A stretch of DNA of 64,000 nt from Miscanthus floridulus (lineage: Eukaryota; Streptophyta; Magnoliopsida; Poales; Poaceae), in assembly GCF_019320115.1 (NCBI RefSeq), contig NC_089584.1, positions 72,385,533-72,449,532 on the forward strand. The letters are read 5' to 3'. This document shows, piece after piece, positions 12,801-25,121 of this stretch. The notes beneath the pieces were generated by a model that was given only the letters and a program-made list of their open reading frames with translations, did not search any database and was not told the DNA's origin. How positions within the stretch are numbered: position 1 is the first letter of the stretch; each line of letters starts with the position of its first letter. The translations under genes were made by a program, and so were the position numbers.

Positions 12801-13099
12801 TACTTTGGATGAAGGCCACCTTGAATGATTTTGGAATCAAGTTCAAGAAAGTGCCATTGCTATGTGACAATGAGAGTGCAATCAAGTTAACCAACAATCC
12901 AGTTCAACATGCAAGAATAAAACACATTGATGTCCACCACCATTTCATAAGAGATCACCAACAAAAAAGGAACATTTGCATTGAGAGTGTAGGCACCGAA
13001 GATCAACTTGCCGATATATTCACCAAGCCATTAGATGGGAAAAGGTTTTGTAAGCTAAGAAATGAGTTGAACATATTGGATTTCTCAAATATGTGTTGA
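9877..13099 (+). pseudogene. pol of Copia B (PR-IN-RT-RNase H), degenerate
   Basis: Domains in order: aspartic protease (about 9900-9990), where the catalytic Asp codon is Asn (AAT, 9915-9917); GAG-pre-integrase zinc region (about 10310-10460); integrase core (about 10500-10990) with HMDLFGP and RSDNGSEF present, but the third acidic residue is Asp rather than Glu (GAC, 10803-10805); RT (about 11600-12270) with TKWVF, QMDV and intact YIDDI (12146-12160); RNase H (about 12600-12960) with FDSDYAGC, AEYIS and CDNES. Stops lie at 10308, 11840, 12266 and 12509, and a one-base deletion lies near 11097. The first codons are in the -1 frame relative to gag, as in Copia D. The element cannot transpose on its own. 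Confidence 0.9.
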
Positions 13100-13265
13100 T
13101 GCACTCCCCACTTATATGACATGCCTCTCCTTCGAGCAATCTAAGGTAAAAGTTGATTGGCATGGCATACATTATTACTAAGGACATGTTTAGTGCATCT
13201 AGTCATCTTTCACATTTGATAGGCTCATTCATGAAAATCAAATGATTTTGATGTTTGTATGGTAC
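13100..13265 (+). other. Copia B 3' non-coding region, first part
   Basis: Non-coding DNA after the pol stop, interrupted by gypsy C at 13265/13266. It continues at 25122. The uninterrupted order is visible in Copia D (reverse complement of about 48490-48625). Confidence 0.8.
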
Positions 13266-14659
13266 TGTGGTAGAACCACCTAATCTAATGCCTCCTAGGA
13301 GTACTTATCTTGCATTAGACACTAAGTACTCAAGGGAAGACACTAAATTACGCAGTTCCGTCGAGCACACCCCAAGGAAAAAACCGAAAATCCACATTTT
13401 TCCATCAGGATCACAAATGAGGGAATAAAGCTTACAACATTTTAGCTATTTCTTACATCACTTTCCATGTAACATCAGAGTATAATATTTATTATTTATA
13501 ATAGCAGAATATGAACATGTTATCAGAGTTATGAACAATTTAATTTAATAGCGGAATATAAACATGTGATCAGAGTTACAGCGGAAATAATTATCTATTC
13601 ATGACATGATGAAACATTGATATATAAACTATGGCAACAGATTATAAAACTTCTATTTATAAAAATATTTAGTGAGAGTTATAAATAAAACTATGAACGC
13701 AGCGTAAAGGAACCCTCTCTGAGCCCACCAGGAGGAATCCACACACAAGAGTCAGCTCTAGCATCTGCCTGTTACCTGCAATAGGGGGAAATAAAACCCT
13801 GAGTACTCAATTATACTCAGCAAGATTTACCCGACAGGAGAAAAGAAAAGACTCTAAGGATATGGAAAGCTATCTGGCTTGTGGGTTTATTGCATCTGCA
13901 GGAGCATTACTAAACGTGCGTCCTTATATTCAAATTTATTAGCAGTCATTATTAGTTCATTAACTAACCATTCTATGTAAGCACCTATGCTACTTTCCAG
14001 CAGGTGGTAAGCAATCAGAATCATTTTACTATCTTTTATCTTCCAGTTCTTACAACGGTGCTAGATTGTAGATAAGTCGCACTGGATCACTCGCCGATTC
14101 ATGAATCAATGTGCCCAGCTAGGTACCCTAAAACATATGCCTCGCTTATACCCTAAGCACAAGCAAGACCAACCCACTATCCTCCTATCATGGGGTCCAG
14201 GTCCCCGTCCAAACTTGGACTCCAAGCCCCCGCTCCTGAGTCCCAGACTCAGTGTGGTGCTTAGACCTCTACCATCCCCACCTCCAATCAGTCAGTCTAG
14301 AAAGAGCCAGAACCCATGACAAGAGAGCAATGAGTCTTCCCACGCCCATACACAAGTATGTGTTCAGGATAATAAGTTTGTGACCTGCCTAGAACCAAAT
14401 GCAACGGCCGATCCTTAACCGACATAGGCGGAACAAATGCAATCCGAGCCCCGCTCGAATGCCAAACAAAGTCCAAATCCAAAGTATCATTCTGCTCGGT
14501 CTCCAATTATCACTCATATATATTTTCCAGGTGATAATAATATAATAGCAATAATAATATCTTTCCTATCTCTCGCGAGTAACATGCAATCACTCGGCTT
14601 CTATCGGAGTCCTATAACATAGCAATCTACATGATCCTATCATACTAGTAGGACTCATA

Positions 14660-14726
<67 letters not shown>

Positions 14727-17444
14727 AGTGGGTTTCATTCAACTCCTTAAACTTAATGCACAAGCATAAATTAAAGTGCAGAATAATAGGGGTTATGCAC
14801 CGGGGCTTGCCTGGGTAAGGTTTAATCAAAAGTTTGCTTTCCATCATGGCGACACAATCTCCAAAAGTACCATTTCTCCAGCAACTCCCGATGACTCCGT
14901 GATCCATCGACGTCCCTATTATGGAATGCAATGCAATGCAGAGATGATGCAACAGATAATTAACAAGGCAACAACAATTCTTAAAACAGAGTACATATCA
15001 CAAACTAACAAGCTAGCTCTAATGACTAACGTACCAATCTACGTATCAACATCGTCGAGAAAGGTGTCATTTCCCAACAAGTGTTTTAGTTATACAATTC
15101 TAAGGTGTTTCTTTATTTCATTTATTTGATTTAGTATATATTCAAACTAGGCCTCATTTGCTATCTTAGCAATTTAATTACTCTACAGCTACAAAAATTA
15201 CAGTGGACACCTAACCATATGATGAACCTACCATAAAATTTTTAGAGTTAATACTATCACTGATTTATCACGGAAATTCCTACAAGTTTATGTCTTAACA
15301 ATATTAAGCATGTTAAAATAATTAGAGCAACACTAAAAACATATAGAACCTATGCGAATGAAATACGCTATCAAATAGATCGTGATTTTAGAAACTTAAC
15401 AAAATTGGTTTGGCATTTTTGTCATTTTTCTACACTTTTTGGTGGATTTATAAAGTTTCTGCAAATAAGAAAAAGGAAAAAATGAAGTTTCCTCTAGGCA
15501 CTAGGCTACACGGCCAGCCCACAGCCGCGGTGGCCCACGCAGACGCATGACCTAGGCACGGGCGGCACAAGGTCAGCCCAGACGGGGTGCATGGCCGGTG
15601 GCCCACGGCGCAGCGAGCGCGACCCAACGTGGGGGCGAGGCGCGAGTGGCCTCGCAAGCTGACCCACGCACGGCGCAGGCGTGATGGTAGGCTGGCCAGC
15701 GCAGTTATGCAAAAAGGACCCTACATTTACCTTAAACTAACTCGAGGTAAAGAACACTATGTGCTACTATTCATATGAGTCACATTTTTCACACCTAGCC
15801 CCCCCGGAAAAGCTTTTATTGACACTTCCACGCCCTCACCTCCTCTAGAGTAGAGCACGCGGTGGGGGAGCCATCATCGGTGGCCGATTCAGCATGGTGG
15901 GTGGCCGGCAATGATAGAGGTGGTGCACAGGGGCAGCGAGGGTGGCTGCCGCTCTCGTGGGCATTGGTGGCATGGCTAGGGGCAGCCTAAGGCGATCCAA
16001 CCACAGGCGCTGGTGGCCAGCTAGGGCGCAACAGTGGAAGCGGGTGAGCAACACGGATGTGGAGCCCCACAGCAGGCATCAGCAGCAGGGGTGGTCCCGC
16101 GTGGATGACGGCAAGGGAGGCGGCATGGTTAGTAGTGGCACGCAACTGCAGGCTAGCCGGCAGCCGGGCGGTGCGCCCATCCATCCCCGACAACCCAACG
16201 GGGGCACAACAGCCTTCATAGTGCTAGGACACGTGACACGGGGAGGAAGAGGAGTGAGGCGCTGGTGCTACATGTAGAGGAGCTAGGAGCAGGAGAGGTT
16301 ACCATGGGAGGAGCAGCAAGGAGCAGCATCAGCGTCGAGAGAGAGAGAGAGAGCCCATGAGAGAGAAGACCGAGAGAGTGAGAGAGCAGAGGCGAGGACA
16401 GTAGCTCGGCCTTGGCTTAATGAAGCACGAGACAACAGACAGGCATCGTGGCAAGGACACGGACAGGAGCAGAGCGAGAGAGAGAAATAGCAGGGGTGAA
16501 GGTAGTACGCGCAGTAGTAGCTCGAGTAGGTGGGATGAACGACTAAGAGCGAGCACTGCAACAACCAAACGACAACAGACAAGAGAACCTCCCGGCACGC
16601 GCGCGTAGACGACATTACGATTGACAGCAGCTACGCACGAGTTTTAAAGCAAATGAAAAACTGCTAACAATCATGATTGAGGTTCAACTAATTCCACGAC
16701 TCTAAAGTTGATCTTATCAGCTATCTACCGGAGCAATCCGCACAACAAAAGGACCACCCGAGAGGAAGATACATGTGTGCCAAGATGAGTTCGTCTAGCT
16801 AGGCATTGGTTCATGAATCGAGCAGCAATTCATGGACCACAACGCGTTCTAACGAATTTAGGTAATTTCTATGAGAGTGCCATGACACCTATCGTCCCCT
16901 CAACCTACACCGTTCTCAAGTGCTCAATTCAACGCAACTGATGGTTCTAAAACATGGAGTTGGTGTTTAACCATTTTTGTTGGAATTCAAATGCCAAAAT
17001 GGCATTGTCTAAGATTCGTGATGACTGAACGTTAAGATTTTTAGTTAGGACTAAGTAACCATTAACTCTTTGTCATAATTTTTAATAGATCTAAACCTTA
17101 CTAACCTCAACCGACAAATACTTCATGCCATAGTCCATACCTTATACTAACTTGTAGGAGCAAAATATATAAGCATCATTTAACTAATTCGCTCAATATA
17201 ATTCGCTAAAAATGGTATTTTAAACATAAATTCAAGTGTTTGCCGTCTTAACGAAAAGGCTTATCTTAATTTCCTATTTGATCTTTGAGCTCCCAAAACA
17301 CTAGTTAACAACATCTATTTCCATGTTGGGATTTTACATTAGCACCTTTATGCGAGTTTTAACTCTAACACCAACTTGCCTTGATAATTTCTCCTAGGCC
17401 TTAATCTAGATGCTAAGTGAGCTCGTAACACTAGAGGTGTTACT
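13266..17444 (-). repeat. Gypsy C LTR (left, 3')
   Basis: This is a 4,179-bp LTR paired with 20954-25116. The terminal base at 17444 is T where the other LTR has A, a point mutation in the terminal dinucleotide. By eye the LTR pair differs by several percent in its first 170 bp. Open frames in the GC-rich part (15450-16615) come from low-complexity AGAGAG and GC-rich sequence and are not genes. Confidence 0.85.
14661..14723. repeat. (TA)n microsatellite in the left LTR
   Basis: About 31 TA units. The equivalent sites in the other LTR (about 22351-22371) and in the second copy (about 57051-57071) carry only about 10-11 units. Confidence 0.95.
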
Positions 17445-17460
17445 ACCAACCCCCCTAAAA
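17445..17460 (-). other. polypurine tract of gypsy C
   Basis: Read on the minus strand this is TTTTAGGGGGGTTGGT, next to the 3' LTR start. It is preceded by GAATCTCGAGACGAGATTC (17463-17481), a 19-bp near-perfect inverted repeat that commonly precedes the PPT in this group of grass gypsy elements. It fixes the element's orientation. Confidence 0.8.
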
Positions 17461-17481
17461 AGAATCTCGTCTCGAGATTCA

Positions 17482-19289
17482 AAGTAAGAATCAGAAGAGG
17501 GGAAAACATGATTATATTTCATAGATCAGAAATTACACGATACATGACTTTGAATGCTAAACCACATAGGGATTTAGAGATACATGGTTAAGAGCAACCT
17601 AATACAACTGAGGCTTAATCCAGAAGTTGAGATAGACGAGGGCAATGGAGAAACAACAAGATAATGATTATCCAGAACATGGCGTATGACCAACAGATCT
17701 AGAAATAGGAGACTGAGAAGTCAAACATCGTGTACCCTAAGACCAAACTAACCAACGGTAGACTTGAACTTCTTCAAAAACTAGATCCTTCTTTTTCTCA
17801 GATTACACCATCATCTCTGACTAACGAACATAGTTCCACAATGTTGACTAGATCTCATAGCTCTGTGTCGAATTCAAGGGGATGGGAATGGAGAAGAAGA
17901 GCAAGGACCGAGGGCATCTTATGGTGGCGAACGGGGGTGGGGCACAACACACCAGAAGTGGAGACGACGTGGATGGGGTACACTAATGGTTCATGCTGTG
18001 GGGATAAAGTCAGCCATGGTACGCTCCCTACGCGAGCAAGCGGAGGGAGGATAAGAGAGAGGGGAGGGGATTCGCTCGATGGGGAAGGTGTGCGGGCAAC
18101 TGTGTCCCCAAAAGAAGAAAGAAAGAAGGGGGAAGGGGGGTCTAGTACAGGGACAAGGGTGTGGGGGTCGAGAGCCGATCGGATGCCAGGAAAAGGAGAA
18201 GCGCATAGTGCACGAGGATGGCGAGTGCGGTACGATGTCGTAGCCATGCGAGAACATGCTGCTAAAGGGCCTGACATAGATGGTGTCTACAAGACACACG
18301 AAGATGGCAACCCAGCGTGCATAGCATGGGCGAGCTATGCATAGTGCTTGGGACTTGACATCTGCTCAGACTTTTCCAAGCACTCCCTACTACCCAAGGC
18401 TAACTTTTCCTTGGTGTTCTTCTTTCCTTCCCTTCCTTATCCACAATATGCACCATCCATTGTATGAACTGAGATCGCAACATACATGCTTCCTCCAAAA
18501 CCACCTCCTCTTGTTTACTTTGAGATAACACTATTTCATCAACCCATTATAGATTTCCTGTTTGAACACTCAAATATTTCCAAGAAGAATATTTTGTATC
18601 AAAAGTGGTGTGGTAGTGTAACTTGGTAAAGGTACTTGGTCAACAACCTCGATACCAGCGCGTGCCGAGTAGCGTCACCATGTGGCAGCTATTCCACAGG
18701 GGCCCTCAGTTTCATCGCGGCACCATAAGCTATTAACTAGGCAACTACTACCAACTTACATGCAATGAAAGTGGTGGGTCATAGACCACAAAATTAGAGG
18801 AGTATTGTAAGGGAAGATTCAAACAACAAGGGTTCCTTTCACAATAAGGGACAAGGAATTCAAATCCAACAACAGATTTGATTTACAGAGATTCAAGTGT
18901 TCTGCTGGGACATCCACAATTAGTCGATACGTTGTCCTATGTTATCCAATCATGGCTAGTCTGATGGCATCTACATGGTAACTTCTCTTGTAACCCTTTG
19001 AATATCGCCCTTGAAAACCCTAAACACTTCTCATGAAACTTAAGGGTAGATGGACGCAATAAACATAGCAAAATAAAAAAAATGCACATTCCAAACTTCC
19101 TTATGCTGGTACAACATATATGCACTCACTCTCCCATTCATGACACATCATTCACCTTCCCTACGATTGGACTACCTCAACAACTATGATCAAAATACAA
19201 TGAAAAGATTACAATACTGGTGGACAACGACGAAAGACACTACTAACTAGGGTACATCATCCCAAGGCAACTAATCTACTTTGGACCAC
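17482..19289 (-). other. gypsy C interior, no recognised coding
   Basis: The 17730-18344 part is GC-rich and open in opposite directions (plus 17730-18344, minus 17855-18277). Neither translation shows a domain or conserved motif; the pattern is that of compositional open frames. The rest (18345-19289) is AT-rich with many stops. A reverse-strand captured host fragment cannot be excluded without a database search. Confidence 0.4.
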
Positions 19290-20110
19290 GCATCTTCATT
19301 CCCGAGCTTGACGGATTCTTCTATCACCCTAGCTATGGATCTACCTCCTCTCTTGGCAGTGGCTGAGTGAGGGGAATTAAGGATTCTACTTCTGACACTT
19401 CCGAGGGTGTAGGTGCTGGCAGTACTGCAACACCGGTTCTCCATCTTTCTAGTGGATGGATAGGAATTCCCTCCATGATCAAGGGATCCTACCTTTCAGC
19501 AGCCAGTGTCCTCCGCTTGGCCCTGGTGACCAGGTAGGCCTCCTCCAACTAATGGACATGCTGATCTTTAGCTGCCTTTAGAGCTTTTGATATGGTAGTC
19601 TCCTAACTCTCTACGGCTACCGCACTGGCATATGCTTTGGCCAGCTACACCTGGAGCATCTTTGAGAAGATCTTGGCTTCCTTGGCTCGTCGGAGGCACT
19701 TCCTTAGCTCTGAAGCTTGTCGGTCATACTCTCATCTAGAGCAAGTAGGCACGTGGTCAAGTGCACCATGGTAGGACTATCTTCTTGCACATCCCGCCCT
19801 TGCAAAGCCTCCATGCGAGCCCTCCATGCCCATCGATTCTTTTCCAAAGGTGGAAAGAACCTCACGGGAGTACGGGCAATAGGCTCTTCATAGATCTGAC
19901 AAAGGTATCACAAGGCTTTGTGAGCCACAACCTGGTAGGTGTCGATGAAGCAAAACCAGGTTGCGGTCACATTCTAGGCTTTAGTGATGTCGAGGAACTC
20001 CTCACTCTTCCTAATGTAGATGGTAACTTCACACTGCTTAGTGCCATGCTTTTCATACTCACGGCCCTCATACTTGGGACGATGTTTGACTTTGAGTTTT
20101 TGTAGGGTGG
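19290..20110 (-). pseudogene. upstream ORF remnant of gypsy C
   Basis: On the minus strand, starting near 20100, a broken frame reads KLKVKHRPKYEGREYEKHG and further on RTPVRFFPP (about 19860). It then continues as a coiled-coil-like region rich in Ala, Lys, Arg and Glu (about 19500-19720). Several stops interrupt it. Gypsy F has a comparable broken ORF upstream of its gag (39480-41139) with the same order of a basic, Tyr/Trp-rich part followed by a coiled coil. This fits an additional ORF found in some grass long-LTR gypsy elements. Its function is not known to me. Confidence 0.5.
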
Positions 20111-20939
20111 CATGTAGGATTTTGGGAAAACCCTCAATATTCAGGCATTAACTACTAACCCAGGCTCCTGCCATCCCTAGCGATGGTTGCAAAGAAGGAC
20201 TGAGCAAAAAGCTTGCTCAAAAGAAAAGAGAGATGAGCTAAAGTGCACCGAGTGTAGTACCAATGGCTAAGCCAGGCCTTGCTTATAATGGTAGAGTGGT
20301 CAGTGGTCCTGGCGTGGTCCACCAAGGTTCCTGCACAGGATCACTATGAATGAATCGACCAAATTTTTCGCGCATTCAAGGCAAGTGATGTCCGAGGCCA
20401 TTACTGACTAGTACGACTGTAGGGCAAGGGTCTAACAAGACCGCAAAAAAGAGTATGAGGAGACATGGGTCATGGTAGGCATGAACCATAGGCGAACACG
20501 GAGTACGAAGTCACAGTGCGGTATAACTCTGAAACAAGGACGATTCAGTCATGCACAATACGACACACATGACACCTATGGATGTCGTATCTATAAGCAA
20601 TACGGGCACTACAATGCACAAACAGGATATGCATGAATGCACGTCCTATATGTCCTTTAACTGTTGCCAACATATAGGGCAACCATTCTTAGATTTTTGA
20701 CACAACGTTTTCTCTCTGTAGCTAGTCGATACTATCAGACTATGCTCAAGGTCAGTGTACCTACAGAAAACTAGATTAAGCCTACCTAAGTTAGTAGAGT
20801 GCCATCTATCCTAGATACATAACCATAGTAATAGGGCTACTTAGATAACTTCGCATGCAACGTCCTAACTTTTTGAAAGGAATTTGTTGTCAAGTTTTTG
20901 TTTTAGAAATTGGTTCTGAAGCTTTATTACCTCATTTAT
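20111..20939 (-). other. gypsy C leader region
   Basis: Non-coding sequence between the PBS and the first coding remnant on the minus strand. Both strands are dense in stops and no motif was recognised. Confidence 0.45.
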
Positions 20940-20951
20940 GCTTTAATACCA
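20940..20951 (-). other. degenerate primer binding site of gypsy C
   Basis: The minus strand reads TGGTATTAAAGC, which differs at two bases from TGGTATCAGAGC, the initiator tRNA-Met complement. It lies 2 bp inside the right LTR. Confidence 0.7.
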
Positions 20952-20953
20952 AC

Positions 20954-23900
20954 TGTGGCAGAACCATCTAATCTAATGCCTTCCAAGAATACTTATCTTC
21001 CATTAGACACTAAGTACTCAAGGGAAGACACTAAATTACATAGTTTCATCGAGCACACCCCAAGAGAGAACCCGAAAATCCACATTTTTCCATCAGGATC
21101 ACAAATGGGGGAATAAAGCTTACAACATTTCAGTCATTTCTTACATCACTTTCCATATAACATCAGAGTATAATATTTATTATTTATAATAGCATAATAT
21201 GAACATGTTATCAGAGTTATGAACAATTTAATTTAACAGCGAAATATAAACATGTGATCAGAGTTATAGTAGAAATAATTATCTATTCATGACATGATGA
21301 AACATTGATATATAAACTATGACAACAGATTATAAAACTTTTATTTATAAAAATATTTAGTGAGAGTTATAAATAAAACTATGACCGTAGCATAAAGGAA
21401 CCCTCTCTGAGCCTACTAGGAGGAATCCACACACAAGAGTCAGCTCTAGCATCCGCCTGTTACCTGCAACAAGGGGAAATAAAACCCTGAGTACTCAATT
21501 GTACTCAGCAAGACTTACCCGATAGAAGACAAGAAAAGACTCTAAGGATATACAAGGCTATCTGGCTTGTGGGTTTATTGCATCTGCAGGAGCATTACTA
21601 AACGTGTGTCCTTATATTCAATTTTATTAGCAGTCATGATTAGTTCATTAACTAACCATTCTATGTAAGCACATGTGCTACTTTCAAGCAGGTGGTAAGC
21701 AATCAAAATATTTTACCATCTTTCATCTTTTAGTTCTTACTACGGTGCTAGATTCTAGACAAGTCATACCAGATCACCCAGTGATTCATGAATCAATGTG
21801 CCCAGCTGGGTACCCTGAAACACACACCTCACTTGTACCCTAGACACATGCAAGACCAACCCACTACCCTCCTATCATAGGGTCCAGGTCCCCATCCAAA
21901 CTTGGACTCCAAGCCCCCGCTTCTGAGTCCCGGACTCAGTGCGGTGCTTAGACCTCCACCATTCCCACCTCCAATCAGTCGGTCTAGAAAGAGCCAGAAC
22001 CCATGACAAGAGAGCAATGAGTCTTTCCGCGCCCATACACAAGTATGTGTTTATGATAATAAGTCTATGACTTGCCTAGAACCCAATGTAATAGCCGGTC
22101 CTTAACCGACACAGGCAGAACAAATGCAATTCGAGCCCCGCTCGAATGCCAAACCAAGTCCAGATTCAAAGTACCATTCCGTCTGGTCTCCAATTATCAT
22201 TCATATATATATTCCAGGTGATAATAATATAATAGCAATAATAATATCTTTCCTATCTCTCGCGAGTGATAGGCAATCACTCCACTTCTACCGGAGTCCT
22301 ATAGCATAGCAATCTACATGATCCTATCATACTAGTAGCACTCGTAGGATAAAGATATATATATATATATATGCAAGTGGATTTCATTCAACTCCTTAAA
22401 CTTAATGCACAAGCATAAATTAAAGTGCAGAATAATAGGGGTTATGCACCGGGGCTTGCCTAGGTAAGGTTTAATCAGAAGTTAGCTTTCCATCATGGCG
22501 ACACAATCTCCAAAAGTACCATTTCTCTAGCAACTCCCGATGACTCCGCGATCCATCGACGTCCCAAATATGGTATGCAATGCGATGCAGAGATGATGCA
22601 ACAGATAATTAACAAGGCAACAACAACTCTTAAAATAGAGTACATACCACGAACTAACAAGCTAGCTCTAATAACTAACATAACAATCTACATATCAACA
22701 TCGTCGAGAAAGGTGTCATTTCCCAACAAGTGTTTTACTTATACAATTCTAAGGTGTTTTTTATTTCATTCATTTGATTTAGTATATATTCAAACTAGGC
22801 CTCATTTGCTATCTTAGCAATTTAATTACTCTATAGCTACAAAAATTACGGTGCACACCTAACCATATGATGAACCTACCATAAAATTTTTAGAATTAAT
22901 ACTATCACCGATTTATCATGGAAATTCCTACAAGTTTATGTCTTAACAATATTAAGCATGTTAAAATAATTAGAGCAACACTAAAAACATACAGAACCTA
23001 TGCGAATGAAATACACTATCAGATAGATCTTGATTTTAGAAACTTAATAAAATTGGTTTGGTATTTTTGTGATTTTTCTATACTTTTTGGTGGATTTATG
23101 AAGTTTCTACAAATAAGAAAAAAAGGAAAAATGAAGTTTCCTCTAGGCACTGGCTACGCGGCTAGCCCGTAGCCATGGCGGCCCACGTGAACACATGGCC
23201 CAGGCCCAGGTGCATGCGGCCTAGGTGCGGGCTGCACAATGCCGGCCCAGACGAGGCGCGCGGCCGGCGGCCCAGGCCGTGGCTCACGGCGTGGCGAGCG
23301 TGGCCCAACATGGGGGTGAGGCGCGAGCGGCCCTACAAGCTGGCCCACATGCGGTGCAGGCGCGATGACAGGCTGGCCAGCGTGGTTATGCAAAAAGGAC
23401 CCTGCATTTACCTTAAATTAACTCGAGGTAAACAACACTATGTGCTACTATTCATATGAGTCATAGTTTTCACACCTAGCCCCCAGAAATGCTTCTATTA
23501 ACACTTCCACGCCCTCACCTCCTCTAGAGCAGAGCAAGCGGTGGGGAGCCATCATCGATGGTCAATTCGGCACGGTGGGTGGCCGACAACGATGGAGGCG
23601 GTACATAGGGGCAGCGAGGGTGGTTGCCGGTCCCGTGGGCGTTGGTGGCATGGCCAGGGGCAGCTCAAGGCGGTCCAGCCATGGGTGCTGGCGGCCGGCT
23701 AGGGCACAATGGCAGCAGTGTTCGAGCAACATAGAGGCAGAGCCCCGCGGCGAGCATCAGCAGCAGGGGTGGCCTAGCACGGATGACGGTGGGGGAGGTG
23801 GCATGGTCAGCAGCGGCCACGTGGCGCGCAGCTACGGGTAAGCCAGTAGCTAGGCGGTGCACCCATCCATCCCCGGTAGCCTAGAGAGGGCACGACAGCC

Positions 23901-25116
23901 TGCATAGTGTGAGGACGTGCGATGTAGGGAGGAAGAAGAGGGGGGCGCCGGTGCTACACGCGGAGGAGCTGGGAGCAGGGGAGGTCGCCATGGGAGGAGC
24001 AGCAGGGGAGCAATGTCGGCGTCGAGAGAGAGAGCCCATGAGAGAGAAGACCAAGAGAGTGAGAGAGCAGAGGTGAGTATAGCAGCTTGGCCTCGGCTTA
24101 ATGACACATGAGACAGCAGACAGGCATCGTGGCAAGGACATGGACAAGAGTAGAGTGTGTGTGAGAGAGAAAGAGCAGGGCAAAGGCAGTACGTGGGAGT
24201 AGTAGCTCAAGTAGGTGGGATGAACGGCTGAGAGCGAGCACTATAGTGACCGAACGGCAACAAACAAGAGCACCTGTCGGCACACGTGCACAGATGGCAT
24301 TACGGTCGACAGCAGCTACGCATGAGTTTTAAAGCAAACGAAAAACGGCTAACGATCATGATTGAGGTTCAACTAATTTCATGACTCTAAAGTTGATCTT
24401 ATCAGCTATCTAACGGAGCAATCCACACAACAAAAGGACCACCCAAGAGGAAGATACATGCATGCCAAGATGAGTTCGTTAAGCTAGGCGCTGGTTCATG
24501 AACCAAGCAGCAATTTGTGGACCGCAGCGCGTTCTAACGAATTTAGGTAATTTCTACGAGAGTGCCGTGACACCTATCGTCCCCTCGACCTACACCGTTC
24601 TCAAGTGCTCAATTCGATGCAATTGACGGTGCAAAAACATGGAGTTGGTGTTTAACCATTTTTGTTGGAATTCAAATGCCAAAATGGCATTGTCTAAGAT
24701 TCGTGATGACACAACGTTAAGATTTTCAGTTAGGACTAAGTAACCATTAACTCTTTTATCACAATTTTTAATAGATCTAAACCTTGCTAACCTCAACCAA
24801 CAAATACTTCATGCCATAGTCCATACCTTATACTAACCTATAGGAGCAAAATATATAAGAATCATTTAAGTAATTCGCTCAATATAATTCGCCAAAAATG
24901 GTATTTTAAACATAAATTCAAGTGTTTGCCGTCTTAACGAAAATTTGATCTTTGAGCTCCCAAAACACTAGTTAACAACATCTATTTCCATGTGCGGATT
25001 TTACATTAGCACCTTTATGCGAGTTTTAACTCTAACACCCAAGAAACTTACCTTAATAATTTCTCCTAGGCCTTAATCTTGGTGCTAAGCGAGCTTGTAA
25101 CACTAGTGGTGTTACA
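20954..25116 (-). repeat. Gypsy C LTR (right, 5')
   Basis: This is a 4,163-bp LTR, TGTGGCAG at the left and GTTACA at the right on the plus strand. From 21319 onward it lies inside the large direct duplication whose second copy starts at 56016. Confidence 0.87.
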
Positions 25117-25121
25117 GGTAC

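Larger units (their letters stand above)
13266..25116 (-). mobile_element. Gypsy C: long-LTR element without gag-pol
   Basis: This is an 11,851-bp insertion into Copia B with a perfect 5-bp target duplication GGTAC (13261-13265 and 25117-25121). Both LTRs are present (13266-17444 and 20954-25116). On the minus strand the order is LTR TGTAACACC..., a degenerate tRNA-Met PBS (20940-20951), a 3.5-kb interior, a G-rich polypurine tract, then LTR. This layout is that of Ty3/gypsy elements of the RIRE3/Retrosat-2/Tekay kind. The interior has no protease, RT, RNase H or integrase motif on either strand, so it is a large non-autonomous derivative. The lineage is inferred from LTR ends, PPT and the upstream ORF shared with gypsy F. 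Confidence 0.85.

Noticed and set aside
14590..14952. 120-codon minus-strand ORF with Tyr-Ile repeats
   Set aside because: It is the translation of the TA microsatellite.
15448..16615. Overlapping GC-rich open frames on both strands in the left gypsy C LTR
   Set aside because: They lie in a repeated LTR, recur as decayed versions in the other LTRs (23154-24283, 57852-58981), and translate to low-complexity Ser/Leu or Arg/Glu runs from GAGAGA and GC-rich DNA.
17730..18344. 204-codon plus-strand ORF in the gypsy C interior
   Set aside because: It is antisense to the element, overlaps a 140-codon frame on the other strand, has no recognisable domain and looks compositional. Kept only as an unassigned stretch.
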